This document shows, one piece after another, positions 1 through 8,554 of a stretch of 41,161 nucleotides of DNA (the stretch's first letter is position 1; every line of letters starts with the position of its first letter). The notes beneath the pieces were generated by a model. It worked only from the letters and a program-made list of their open reading frames with translations. It was not told the origin of the DNA and ran no database searches. The DNA is taken from the NCBI GenBank assembly GCA_023251535.1, contig JAHEYP010000001.1, forward strand, positions 84,666 to 125,826, written 5' to 3'. Source of the DNA: Bacteroidota bacterium. Its GTDB lineage: Bacteria > Bacteroidota > Bacteroidia > AKYH767-A > OLB10. The position numbers and the translations under genes are program-made.

Positions 1-1448
1 ATATAATATTCACCCGACGACAATGCAGTGAACGTATTCGGCTCGAAGGTAACTTGTCCGTTGCTAGCTTGCCCAGCTGCATATCCCCTGCCATCACGTC
101 CTATCGCTACTGATGTTGAATATAAATTTGCAGATCCTGCAGTTTGTCCGCTTTTCAACCATTGCAATGTGCCCGAAGTATCATACATCGCAAAATAAAC
201 ATCATTAGAACAACACATCGCCAATTGATCAAACCAAAGTTGATTGGTATACGTTTGTCCCGTTATAAATAAATGATCGTCTTTATAAGCTAACTTACCA
301 GGGAAAGGATAAAACGTATCAATCCTTCCTGTCTTCAACCAACTTCTATTTCCTGTAGAATCTAATTTAATCAAAAAACTAGTGGTGTAACCATATAAAG
401 GACGAATAGTATCCTGATTAAAAACAGCGTAGCCATCGAAGAATCCCATGGCATAGGTATTGCCTGCTTCATCTGTTGCGACATCATATCCGCTTACATC
501 AGGACCGGTTCCTGTATACGATTCAATCGGGTAAAGCCATTGCTCCACTCCTCCGGGACCATATCGTGCAACAAAACCTTGAAAACTACCAGGAGATAAT
601 TTATAATGATAGCCATGCGTTCCGAATATAAAATCGACATTTGATGCTTCGGTACTGCCCGAAATTACCACCGAACCTAAACTATCGACTTCAATTCCTA
701 AGGGAAGATCATCGTATTGAGCTGCTCCACACTGTCGAAGCCAAATAGTTTGTCCGGATGGAGTTAATGCTGCAGTAAATATTTGCGGTTTACCATTCAC
801 ACCAACGATAGCCGGATTATTGACAGTATCATTATTGATGATCATATAATTCCCTCCGAAATTTCCAGTTACATAAATATTCCCGGCATGATCAGTAGTA
901 ACGGCATTGATAGCATCTTCATAAACGTAGGATGTCCACGATCGCGACCCGAAGCTTTTCAATAAAATATGATTTCCCATTGAGTCGACACCAGCAATGA
1001 AACACTCCAAATAATCCTCACCAATGATAGTATCATTCCCCGCAGTAAGTGTATCTTGAGAATGTGCGCCAACCACATAAATATTCTTATTATCATCAAC
1101 AGTCATATCCCAGATACGAGTATTATTAAACGCACCACCGAGATCATTTAATCCGATCACATTGAACATTCTAATCACATTAAAATTCGTATCCATCACC
1201 ACTGCATAAGCAGTAACTAAATCACCAGGATTCGGGAATAAAGTATCTCCATCCATAGCAAAATAGCCTTGGGTAGAAGTGAAATAAGTTCCTACGGCGA
1301 TAATCTGATCACCCGCAACATAATCAAGATAATAGAATATTCCTTTGCCATGCTTCAAATTCGATGCGCCGATACACTGTTGAGAATGTCCATGGAGCGA
1401 CGAAAGCATCATTGACAAGAGAAAGAAACAGAAAATTTTAAACTTCAT
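1..1448 (-). CDS. Exported beta-propeller-like protein, C-terminus cut by window edge
   Basis: Reading the minus strand from the ATG at 1448 gives about 482 residues with no stop before the window edge, so the 3' end is missing. The N-terminus (MKFKIFCFFLLSMMLSS, then LHGHSQQ) looks like a signal peptide. The body is made of repeats in which an 'NIYVTGNFGG'-like strand (Asn/Gly-Ile-Tyr-Val-x-Gly) recurs with D(S/A)xGN turns, as in SBBP-type beta-propeller proteins of Bacteroidota. Such proteins usually end in a T9SS sorting domain; that part would lie left of position 1 and is not visible. The protein at 3611-6076 has the same repeat style. No enzymatic motif was seen and the specific role is unknown. 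It is transcribed divergently from exbB. Confidence 0.8.
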   Translation of the reverse strand, partial: MKFKIFCFFLLSMMLSSLHGHSQQCIGASNLKHGKGIFYYLDYVAGDQIIAVGTYFTSTQGYFAMDGDTLFPNPGDLVTAYAVVMDTNFNVIRMFNVIGLNDLGGAFNNTRIWDMTVDDNKNIYVVGAHSQDTLTAGNDTIIGEDYLECFIAGVDSMGNHILLKSFGSRSWTSYVYEDAINAVTTDHAGNIYVTGNFGGNYMIINNDTVNNPAIVGVNGKPQIFTAALTPSGQTIWLRQCGAAQYDDLPLGIEVDSLGSVVISGSTEASNVDFIFGTHGYHYKLSPGSFQGFVARYGPGGVEQWLYPIESYTGTGPDVSGYDVATDEAGNTYAMGFFDGYAVFNQDTIRPLYGYTTSFLIKLDSTGNRSWLKTGRIDTFYPFPGKLAYKDDHLFITGQTYTNQLWFDQLAMCCSNDVYFAMYDTSGTLQWLKSGQTAGSANLYSTSVAIGRDGRGYAAGQASNGQVTFEPNTFTALSSGEYY

Positions 1449-1664
1449 GATTTTGTATTTGAGAAAGCGAAATTACGGAATAGGAAGGCTCGTTCAGCAG
1501 TATATTGGCTGAAATAAGGTCAAATGCACACTAAACGAGTCAGGAATTGCGTTAGCCTCTCATCAACATCAAACTGTTAGTAAACCCCTTGTAAATTACT
1601 CCTATCGCTATCGACATAAATCTACTTTTACATTCTGCGTTCATTCGCTTCAAACTGTTCAACT

Positions 1665-2387
1665 ATGTCGTTATTACTTCAAATACAACAAGCCGGCGCT
1701 ACTGTAGCCGATACTATTGCTAACGCTGCTGCTCCAATCGCTGCGGCAGCTCCTGTAGAAGAAAAAAGCATTTCCCTATGGGAGATGGCTTCAAAGGGAG
1801 GTCCGATTCTAATTCCCATCGGAATTTTAAGTATTCTAGCGTTATTCATCTTCTTCGAACGATTATTCGTTGTTTTAAAGGCGAGTAAACTGGACATGAA
1901 CTTCATGAATCAGATTAAGGATTATGTTAATTCAGGTAATGTAGAAGCTGCTCGTATGCTTTGTCGCAATACACATAGTCCTGTAGCACGCATGATCGAA
2001 AAAGGCATTATGCGTTTAGGAAAGCCGGTACGTGAAATTGAAGCAGCAATTGAAAATACAGGTAAGCTTGAAATTTACAAGCTCGAAAGAAATTTAGGAT
2101 TCTTAGGAACGATAGCGGGTATTGCGCCAATGTTCGGATTCCTTGGAACAATTTTCGGAGTAATTAAGATCTTCTATCAAATATCGTTACAAAACAGTTT
2201 AGAGATCGATACGATCTCGGGCGGATTGTATGTAAAGATGATTTCCAGCGGATCGGGACTATTAGTAGGTATGATTGCTTATGCGGGATACCACTATTTA
2301 GTGCAATTGATCGATCGCGTAATTAATAAAATGGAAATCAGTTCTGTTGAATTCATCGACTTATTAGAAGAACCAGCTAAATCATGA
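1665..2387 (+). CDS. exbB: MotA/TolQ/ExbB proton channel family protein
   Basis: This 240-residue inner-membrane protein is the proton-channel subunit of a TonB-ExbB-ExbD energy transducer. Three hydrophobic segments are visible: about 47-70 (PILIPIGILSILAL), 144-170 (GFLGTIAGIAPMFGFLGTIF) and 190-212 (KMISSGSGLLVGMIAYAGYH). The second segment carries the family's G-T-I-x-G-x-x-P core and GFLGTIFG signature. In the third segment, the position usually held by a channel Thr appears to be Ser (MISSGSG); this is by-eye alignment. The N-terminal 35 residues are Ala-rich and poorly conserved in the family. It is the first gene of an exbB-exbD-tonB operon whose ATGs overlap the preceding stop codons. 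A TACTTTTA sequence at 1623-1630 is a possible promoter box. Confidence 0.93.
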   Translation: MSLLLQIQQAGATVADTIANAAAPIAAAAPVEEKSISLWEMASKGGPILIPIGILSILALFIFFERLFVVLKASKLDMNFMNQIKDYVNSGNVEAARMLCRNTHSPVARMIEKGIMRLGKPVREIEAAIENTGKLEIYKLERNLGFLGTIAGIAPMFGFLGTIFGVIKIFYQISLQNSLEIDTISGGLYVKMISSGSGLLVGMIAYAGYHYLVQLIDRVINKMEISSVEFIDLLEEPAKS

Positions 2388-2791
2388 ACCTCCGACGCCG
2401 ACATAAAGCAGCATCGGAAGTCTATAGTCATTCGTTGAATGACATTATGTTCTTCTTGTTGTTGTTCTTCCTCATCGCTTCTACTATGGCCACGCCATCG
2501 GTATTGAAGTTATTGTTGCCGAATTCAAAAACAGGAATTCAGAGTGTGAAACATCCGGTGGTGATAAGTGTCTCTGCCGACATGCAATACGGAGTTAACG
2601 ATCAAGTGGTGACACGCGAAACTTTAGAATCAGCTGTTATTGCAGCAGTACAAGGAGAAAACGATCCTACTGCCTTATTGAAAATTGATAAAGCTGTGCC
2701 TTGGCAAGAAGTTGTTTTCTTACTCGACATCGGAAATAAAAATAAAATTAAAATGGTAGCGGCTACGAACGTTACCAAGATTGATCAATGA
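2384..2791 (+). CDS. exbD: ExbD/TolR biopolymer transport protein
   Basis: This 135-residue protein has the ExbD/TolR layout: a short basic cytoplasmic N-terminus (MNLRRRHKAASEVYSHS), one membrane helix with the conserved proton-relay Asp (LNDIMFFLLLFFLIAST, Asp20), and a periplasmic domain ending in (V)AATNVTKIDQ. It partners ExbB to convert proton-motive force into motion of TonB. Its ATG overlaps the exbB stop (ATGA at 2384-2387), and its own stop overlaps the tonB start (ATGA at 2788-2791), so all three genes are probably translationally coupled. Length and motif placement are normal for the family. Confidence 0.93.
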   Translation: MNLRRRHKAASEVYSHSLNDIMFFLLLFFLIASTMATPSVLKLLLPNSKTGIQSVKHPVVISVSADMQYGVNDQVVTRETLESAVIAAVQGENDPTALLKIDKAVPWQEVVFLLDIGNKNKIKMVAATNVTKIDQ

Positions 2792-3600
2792 CGGCTAACC
2801 AAACACGTTCGTTGTTTCTTGCGCTCGGCATTCACGTGCTGATTGCAATTCTCATGATGTATTTGTACATCAGCACTCCCAACCCTCCTTTTGAAGAGGG
2901 GCTTGCAGGTGGTGGTGGTGGCGGTAGCTTTGTAGAATTCGGAACACTCGATATTTCAGAAGCAAACACTCCTCCTCCTCCGGTTGCAGAAGTAAAAGAT
3001 GATGAAATCATGACCTCCGACATTGAAGAAACAGTAGCGATAGATCAACCGAAAAAAGTAGACAAGAAGGTTGAGAAAAAAACGGAAGTAAAAGTTAAAC
3101 CGAAAGAAACTGTTGAGTTAGCAAAAGTGCCGGAACGTAAACCCGATGAACGTGCGTTGTACACTCCAAGTAAAAGAGGACAGCGAGGTAATCCGAATGG
3201 AACTGGCGATGGCAATGGTACTGGAGGACAAGGAACAGGTAACGGAGGTGGAAACGGAAGTGGCACCGGTCCAGGATCAGGTGGCGGAAGTGGACATGGT
3301 AATGGTGGCGGTAATGGTGATGGAAACGGAGTAGGATTCGACTTAACAGGAAGAAACTGGATGTCGAAGCCACGAGTTGACGATAACTCTCAGCAAGAAG
3401 GTAAAGTAGTAATCGATATTGTAGTTGATAAAAATGGAATAGTTGTATCGGCTAATGGCCCCGGAAGAGGATCAACCAATACAAATGGTGCGCTAGTACG
3501 CAAAGCTAAAGAAGCAGCTAAACGTGCTAAATTTTCGCCTAGTCCGAATGGTGTTGAAGAACAACGAGGAACGATTACATTTAATTTTATCTTGCGATAA
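2788..3600 (+). CDS. tonB: TonB-family energy transducer with Gly/Asn-rich linker
   Basis: This 270-residue protein is the probable TonB of the operon. One N-terminal membrane anchor (about 8-29) is followed by a Gly run (41-46), a PPPP stretch (62-65), a Lys/Val/Glu-rich charged section (about 89-120), a Gly/Asn/Ser-rich low-complexity linker (131-182) and a TonB C-terminal-like domain (about 187-270). The last domain contains GKVVIDIVVDKNGIVVSA and a terminal ITFNFILR strand. TonB spans the periplasm and pulls on TonB boxes of outer-membrane receptors. Here the usual Pro/Lys spacer is partly replaced by the Gly/Asn linker, a pattern known in Bacteroidota. The stop lies 10 bp from the convergent gene's stop, and no terminator was seen in that gap. 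Confidence 0.88.
   Translation: MTANQTRSLFLALGIHVLIAILMMYLYISTPNPPFEEGLAGGGGGGSFVEFGTLDISEANTPPPPVAEVKDDEIMTSDIEETVAIDQPKKVDKKVEKKTEVKVKPKETVELAKVPERKPDERALYTPSKRGQRGNPNGTGDGNGTGGQGTGNGGGNGSGTGPGSGGGSGHGNGGGNGDGNGVGFDLTGRNWMSKPRVDDNSQQEGKVVIDIVVDKNGIVVSANGPGRGSTNTNGALVRKAKEAAKRAKFSPSPNGVEEQRGTITFNFILR
3178..3333 (+). repeat. Gly/Asn low-complexity coding repeat in tonB
   Basis: About 52 codons of degenerate GGNAAYGG-type repeats encode a Gly/Asn/Ser/Thr-rich linker. The repeat leaves long stop-free frames on both strands here. Copy number could vary between strains by slippage, although the units are not identical. Confidence 0.7.
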
Positions 3601-3610
3601 AGTATTTAAA

Positions 3611-6076
3611 TCAACGTACTACTTTTTTAATTACGTTGCCTTTACTTGTTTGCAATTGCAAGAGATAAGTTCCATTCTCTATACCTTCAGGAAGTATTAT
3701 CAATGATTCATTAGAAATGGAAAGATCGACGATTTTACGTCCCGAAATATCTGTTAGCATGGCCGATTCAACGCGAAGAGGTCCAGTAATATGAATGCTA
3801 TTTCCTTCTAACGGATTAGGATAAACTATCCATTGATCGGCATTCAATTCATTAATCCCTGATGTTACATTAATGAACAAAGTATCAGTTCCGGGTATTG
3901 CAGCAAGGTCAGCTCCACTATCATCAATCAGCTTGATTTGTATACCTTGCAACGGCACTATTGTTTGCGTTGTATAATTAGAAGGAATAATAAAACTAAT
4001 TTCTCCAATTTCACCATATCCGCTAATTCCTAAGTGATCAGTTTTAACAATTGAATTAGTAACACCCGACGACAAAATTCTTTCCATTTTCAAATAAGAA
4101 GCAGATGATGCAAGTACACTGTTTGTGAGTGAGCATTTGATCGAATTTGATTGAATATAAGAAGGGTTTAAAGGCAACGTCCATCCTGCTCCCAGCAACG
4201 TAGAGAAAGGTTGTAGCATAGAGCCGGCCATTACATGAATACGTACAGTATCACCTGCGTGGCAAGAATTTACTTGAGGAATAAAATGCACTTCAGGGCC
4301 TGTTTGCAAACGATCAACCCATTCAGGATTTTGCAAGCCTACTAAACCATAATTCTGAATGATCGCTAATGTATCATCGGCATTAATTGTTCCATCTCCA
4401 TTGCAATCAACATGTGCACGATCTTGACCATTTGCTTGAAGAGGAGATCCCCAAGAAGGCACAGGATGATCGGACCATGCAATAGAAATGGTGTCACGAG
4501 CATAAGAAGCATCGTTATAATTTACTCCGATAGGAATAAGATCATTTAAATCTACTACACCGCTATTATCAGTGTCACCAGGTCTAACAGTGAAAGACGG
4601 AATCACACCATCTGTCCAACAAGTTTGTACATCATAATAATAAAACTGATTGGAAACCGGAAAACTCGCGGATGAAGGATCCATATCGTTACTTCCATCA
4701 AGGCGTGAAGAAAATATTATTGATCCCGTCTTATTGGAAGATATTAAAATCCCGGAGGCCGTGGTAGTTGCCGAAGTGGTAAGAACACGAGCCCACCTAA
4801 ATTGCATTTGCGAATTATAAGAAGCTACATATTCAGTAGAATAGGGTGATGGATTCCCATACAATTTATACGTACCTAGAGAAGTAAAATCAAAGTCGGC
4901 AGAATCCCTAAATCCTCCGGTTATATATACATACCCACGCTTATCAACCGTAACATCTCCAATAACATTTCCATAGCTCAAAATAGTTGAAAAAGCGCTA
5001 TAAAAACTTCCGGTATTTTGCATGTATTGCGCAATAAATTGACCATTGGGAAAATAATTCGAAAATGCACTTGGATCTAAATCAATAGATGCATTGGAAG
5101 AGCCGAATATTAACAATCTACCTCCCGACATCAAGCACATTCGAATGGGCTGTGCTCCATAAACAGAAACGCCGGTGGTTAAGTTTTTTGCCCATTGATA
5201 TACTCCTGACGAGGTATATTTCGCATAAAAAATATCATACGAAGCTGAACAAGTTAAATTAGCAGTGCCTGTACCGGGATTAAAATCAACTGTATTAGAA
5301 TTACTAAAGTATCCTGCAATATAAATATTGTTTAGGGAGTCGATAACGATCTGATGTGGTACTTCTGAAATCCCATTTGTTGAATTCAATGAGAAAGCCC
5401 AATCGAGTTGCATTGATGGAGTGTACTTAGCAACAATAATATCAGCACTTACCGATCCTCCTACTGTGGTAACTCCCGCTCCCGGATCAACATCTCCTAA
5501 TCCGTATCCGGTAACAACTATATTATCGTTATAATCGATGGCCATATCCGGATAGTCTGTTACAGACGATTGATTAGTTATAAATGGCAAATCAAAGCCT
5601 GATATAAATTGTCCTGTTGGTGAATAACGCGCTAAAAACACTTTTCCTGTCGATGGAGTTGTAGCTACACCTGTATCTGGATCTAAATCTATGTTTCCTG
5701 ATTGATATCCGAAGAGAAGAATATTTCCGCTCCTTTCGGGCAGAATTTTAATCCCGAAATCTCCTGAAGCACCTCCAAGGGAAAATCCCCATCGAAACAC
5801 TCCCATTGAGTCTAATGAGTAAACGAATATATCTGTTTGTCCTGCGGCTGTTATCGTTTGAACAGCGGGACCCGGATCAATATCTAATGACCCTTGATAA
5901 TAACCGGTGTAAAATGAATTACCCAGACTATCCTGCACGATGGATTTATATACCCTATAATTTATAGCTACTTGCTCATCAGTGGTAGAGAACTTAAAAA
6001 CCGGACTTTGTCCTAAAGAACTAAAAGCAGTCATAAACATGACCACCAAAACAATATTTCTAATGAATCGAACCAT
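3611..6076 (-). CDS. T9SS-secreted beta-propeller protein with dockerin-like EF-hand repeats
   Basis: The 821-residue product has a signal peptide (MVRFIRNIVLVVMFMTAFSS, then LGQ). About 450 residues of SBBP-type propeller repeats follow, with 'NIYIAGYFSN', 'NIVVTGYGLG' and 'DLDPDTG'-like turns. Two calcium-loop repeats of dockerin type come next: DTDNSGVVDLNDL near residue 500 and DCNGDGTINADDTL near residue 555. A cohesin-like or Ig-like region follows. The end is a T9SS type A sorting domain of about 75 residues, starting near YPNPLEGN and ending in NGTYLLQLQ...KKVVR. It is therefore likely secreted through the type IX system and attached to the cell surface. The ligand is unknown. A TACATTTG box lies upstream (minus strand, 6098-6105). 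Confidence 0.88.
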   Translation of the reverse strand: MVRFIRNIVLVVMFMTAFSSLGQSPVFKFSTTDEQVAINYRVYKSIVQDSLGNSFYTGYYQGSLDIDPGPAVQTITAAGQTDIFVYSLDSMGVFRWGFSLGGASGDFGIKILPERSGNILLFGYQSGNIDLDPDTGVATTPSTGKVFLARYSPTGQFISGFDLPFITNQSSVTDYPDMAIDYNDNIVVTGYGLGDVDPGAGVTTVGGSVSADIIVAKYTPSMQLDWAFSLNSTNGISEVPHQIVIDSLNNIYIAGYFSNSNTVDFNPGTGTANLTCSASYDIFYAKYTSSGVYQWAKNLTTGVSVYGAQPIRMCLMSGGRLLIFGSSNASIDLDPSAFSNYFPNGQFIAQYMQNTGSFYSAFSTILSYGNVIGDVTVDKRGYVYITGGFRDSADFDFTSLGTYKLYGNPSPYSTEYVASYNSQMQFRWARVLTTSATTTASGILISSNKTGSIIFSSRLDGSNDMDPSSASFPVSNQFYYYDVQTCWTDGVIPSFTVRPGDTDNSGVVDLNDLIPIGVNYNDASYARDTISIAWSDHPVPSWGSPLQANGQDRAHVDCNGDGTINADDTLAIIQNYGLVGLQNPEWVDRLQTGPEVHFIPQVNSCHAGDTVRIHVMAGSMLQPFSTLLGAGWTLPLNPSYIQSNSIKCSLTNSVLASSASYLKMERILSSGVTNSIVKTDHLGISGYGEIGEISFIIPSNYTTQTIVPLQGIQIKLIDDSGADLAAIPGTDTLFINVTSGINELNADQWIVYPNPLEGNSIHITGPLRVESAMLTDISGRKIVDLSISNESLIILPEGIENGTYLLQLQTSKGNVIKKVVR

Positions 6077-6097
6077 TGTGATTTTCTTATTTTAAAA

Positions 6098-6105
6098 CAA
6101 ATGTA
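6098..6105 (-). promoter_or_regulatory. Candidate -7 promoter box TACATTTG
   Basis: On the minus strand the sequence TACATTTG matches the Bacteroidota TAnnTTTG -7 element, 21 nt upstream of the start codon at 6076. No clear TTG -33 element was found at the usual distance. Confidence 0.4.
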
Positions 6106-6161
6106 CTTAAATTTGAATAACATGCGACCATAAATTTCAGCTAATATCTTTACTTTGCAGT

Positions 6162-7460
6162 GTGAATCAATTGAATTACCAACAGACGCTGGATTATATG
6201 CTTTCAGCCCTACCTATGTTTCATCGTGTAGGTCCTGCGGCTTATAAAGCGAATCTCGATAATACCTATTTACTTTTAGACCTGCTGGGGAATCCTGAAA
6301 AGGAACTGCCCAGCATCCATATTGCAGGCACTAACGGAAAAGGATCGACATCCAATATGCTTGCATCGGTATTGCAAGAACAAGGATATAAAACTGCGCT
6401 CTACACCTCCCCTCACCTACGTGATTTCAGAGAACGCATCAGAGTAAATGGAGAACCGGTAAGTGAAGAATGGGTAAGTTCATTTGTATCTAAATACAAA
6501 GACGATTTTGATCGCATTCAACCATCATTTTTTGAAATGACGACGGCGATGGCTTTCGCTTATTTTAAAGAAATGAAAGTCGATATTGCAGTGATAGAAA
6601 CAGGATTAGGCGGACGATTAGACTCGACTAACGTAATTCAACCGAAAGTATCGATCATCACCAATATCGGTTGGGATCATATGCATTTATTGGGCAATAC
6701 GCTTAAAGAAATTGCAATAGAAAAGGCAGGTATAATTAAGAAGGATGTCCCGGTAATTATAAGTGAAACCCAAGAAGAAGTAAAAGAAGTATTTGAAGAA
6801 AAAGCGAAATCAGCAGGAACGGAATTATACTTTGCCGATAGTGAATGGAGCTGCGTTGCAGAACACTATCATCCATTAGCTGATTTTATGATTGTGGAAG
6901 CAAAAGAAAAATCGGGCAAAACATTTGAAATAATTAGCGATTTAACAGGCACATATCAATTAAAAAATATGGGCGCGGTAATTACCTGTGTCGATTTACT
7001 TAACAAACAAAATTTCACTGTCTCGTACGAAGCATTGCTGAAAGGATTGTTAAACGTTAAGAAAAACACAGGATTCAAAGGACGTTGGTATATTTTACAG
7101 AAAAATCCGACAGTCCTTTGCGACACTGCGCATAACGTTGACGGATTAACGCAAATCATTCCGATTTTAGAATCGATAGAAAAAGACAAACTTCACATTG
7201 TGATTGGAATGGTAGAAGACAAAGAAGTAAGTAAAGTACTTAACTTATTTCCGAGTGATGCCCATTATTATTTCTGCAAAGCGAATATTCCAAGAGGAAT
7301 GGATGCTAATTTACTGCAATCAAAAGCCGTAGAATTTAATTTAAAAGGAGAAGTTTACACAAGTGTAGAATCAGCACTCTCTGCTGCGAAAGCCAACGCA
7401 ACGAACAAGGATTTAATATTTGTTGGAGGGAGTACGTTTACAGTGGCGGAGGTAGTATAA
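6162..7460 (+). CDS. folC: Bifunctional folylpolyglutamate synthase / dihydrofolate synthase
   Basis: This 432-residue Mur-ligase-type enzyme adds glutamate to dihydropteroate or to folates in the cytoplasm. The ATP loop HIAGTNGKGSTSNMLASVL, the TSPHLRDFRERIRVNGEPVS motif, ETGLGGRLDSTNV, and the C-terminal CDTAHNVDG...GMVEDKE region are all present. No ATG exists at the expected place. The reading starts at GTG (6162), or at TTG (6171), which would give the family-typical MNYQQTLDYML start; the first in-frame ATG begins at residue 13 and would cut into the conserved N-terminus. A TACTTTG sequence ends exactly 4 nt before the GTG, which favours GTG as a leaderless start (inference). Confidence 0.95.
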   Translation: MNQLNYQQTLDYMLSALPMFHRVGPAAYKANLDNTYLLLDLLGNPEKELPSIHIAGTNGKGSTSNMLASVLQEQGYKTALYTSPHLRDFRERIRVNGEPVSEEWVSSFVSKYKDDFDRIQPSFFEMTTAMAFAYFKEMKVDIAVIETGLGGRLDSTNVIQPKVSIITNIGWDHMHLLGNTLKEIAIEKAGIIKKDVPVIISETQEEVKEVFEEKAKSAGTELYFADSEWSCVAEHYHPLADFMIVEAKEKSGKTFEIISDLTGTYQLKNMGAVITCVDLLNKQNFTVSYEALLKGLLNVKKNTGFKGRWYILQKNPTVLCDTAHNVDGLTQIIPILESIEKDKLHIVIGMVEDKEVSKVLNLFPSDAHYYFCKANIPRGMDANLLQSKAVEFNLKGEVYTSVESALSAAKANATNKDLIFVGGSTFTVAEVV

Positions 7461-7465
7461 AAAAT

Positions 7466-7500
7466 GTTCAAGGTTCGAAGTTCATAGTTCAAAGTTCGCG
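7466..7500 (+). repeat. 7-bp-period tandem array, five units
   Basis: Immediately after the folC stop lie five back-to-back 7-mers: GTTCAAG, GTTCGAA, GTTCATA, GTTCAAA and GTTCGCG. All share GTTC at the same phase. The last unit runs into a small hairpin, TTCGC-GAA-GCGAA (7495-7507). Reverse-complemented it reads as repeated GAACxxx words. Confidence 0.85.
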
Positions 7501-7578
7501 AAGCGAATTTGGCTAACGCGCGGGAATTCGTAGATAAGTTTGAATGTGCTTAATATTTCTTACAAAATAGTAAGATCG

Positions 7579-7634
7579 AAATCTCTATCACACTGAAATA
7601 ACTTAAAACATCTTGAATTTAAGGCTGGGGCATT
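7579..7634 (+). repeat. 56-bp diverged direct repeat, copy A
   Basis: This stretch aligns without gaps to 8842-8897 with 41 of 56 identical positions (counted by eye). The best-conserved parts are AAATCTC at the left end, GAAATAA in the middle and TGGGGCATT at the right end. It leads directly into the 8-bp-period array at 7636-7659. Confidence 0.75.
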
Positions 7635-7635
7635 T

Positions 7636-7659
7636 TCACATTTTCACATCATCAAATTG
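7636..7659 (+). repeat. 8-bp-period array overlapping the 3' end of the AlkB gene
   Basis: Three back-to-back 8-mers: TCACATTT, TCACATCA and TCAAATTG. On the minus strand they encode the last residues of the AlkB-like protein (FDDVKM and the stop). The same unit style, ending in the same TCAAATTG, occurs at 9023-9054. Confidence 0.8.
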
Positions 7660-8256
7660 AACTATCGTTCGAAACGTTAGATTTACTCTGGCGCCCATCA
7701 GCTTTTTTGTTGGGGGAAGGCGATGCAACCAATTTTTTTGAGTTGCGCCTTGCATAACCAATAAACTTCCATGTTCGAGGGTTAAAGAAACCGTAGGCAA
7801 ATTATTTTCCTTTGCTTTTTTATGACGGAATAAAAAATTACGTTGAGCACCGAAACTAAGGCTGGCGATAGCGCCTTCCTCTTTCAACACTTTTTCATCA
7901 TCGCTATGATAAGCCATTCCTTCTTCGTTGTTGTGGTACAAATTCAACAAACAAGAATTATAAGTATTGCCTGATTTTTCTTCTGCAATATTTTTTAATG
8001 TCAGCAATTCGTTTGTCCATGGTAATGCATACTTCGTCGACTTAGAATAAGTATACGAAAACGGTTGATCGCCATACCAAGCGACTTTACGTTTAGTGAT
8101 GATATGCTTTCCTAAAATAAAAGCCTCATCATTTTTCCAGTCGATAGTTCTAAGCAAATTCTCGAGATAAAAGTCAGCATCCTTTTCGGAAAACACTTTG
8201 CCGAAATAGAACACTTCTCCATCGGATGGAAGTAAATTTATGATAGGGAATAGCAT
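7636..8256 (-). CDS. AlkB-like 2-oxoglutarate/Fe(II) dioxygenase
   Basis: The 206-residue protein has the AlkB double-stranded beta-helix signatures. The iron ligands H117-x-D119 lie in GMAYHSDDE, the second His is H178 in NWLHRLP, and the 2-oxoglutarate-binding arginines are R190 and R196 in GARVNLTFR. The segment NLYHNNEEGMAYHSDDEK closely follows the AlkB family's substrate-lid and ligand region. The expected reaction is oxidative demethylation of alkylated bases (1-methyladenine, 3-methylcytosine) in DNA or RNA. The family core normally ends near the second Arg motif; the last six residues (FDDVKM) come from an 8-bp tandem repeat, so the tail looks recently acquired. It stands alone, convergent with folC. 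Confidence 0.92.
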   Translation of the reverse strand: MLFPIINLLPSDGEVFYFGKVFSEKDADFYLENLLRTIDWKNDEAFILGKHIITKRKVAWYGDQPFSYTYSKSTKYALPWTNELLTLKNIAEEKSGNTYNSCLLNLYHNNEEGMAYHSDDEKVLKEEGAIASLSFGAQRNFLFRHKKAKENNLPTVSLTLEHGSLLVMQGATQKNWLHRLPPTKKLMGARVNLTFRTIVQFDDVKM

Positions 8257-8326
8257 GGAATTAATTTTGAATTAGGCTCCTAAAAGATTCTTCTCAAATT
8301 TAGAGATTTAATTTGAACACTGATTC

Positions 8327-8353
8327 GCTCTGACGATGCAAGCATGTCAGAGC
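8327..8353. repeat. Near-perfect 27-bp palindrome
   Basis: The arms GCTCTGAC (8327-8334) and GTCAGAGC (8346-8353) are exact inverted copies. The loop contains ATGC-AA-GCAT, which extends the stem with a one-base bulge. There is no T-tract after it, so it is not a standard terminator. A GCCC-TTC-GGGC mini-hairpin follows shortly after. Confidence 0.7.
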
Positions 8354-8554
8354 TAAAAGGATGCCCTTCGGGCGATGGATTAAAAAGGATTTTATCTACT
8401 AAGGGCTTTTCATTTAAACGAAATCCATTATTTAAACGCTGCGGGCGCTACGGCGCTTTGCTTATCGCTAGGGGCGCGGGGGCGGCTAAGCCGAAAATAG
8501 TTGACACCTGTTAGATCCACTAGCACCGTGTAATAATATTTCTAACGATTTAAG

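Noticed and set aside
783..965. 60-codon plus-strand frame inside the first gene
   Set aside because: It lies antisense to the long propeller-protein frame and has no domain.
8291..8316. Another 8-bp array near TCAAATTT
   Set aside because: Only one clean unit matches; the neighbours do not keep the phase convincingly.
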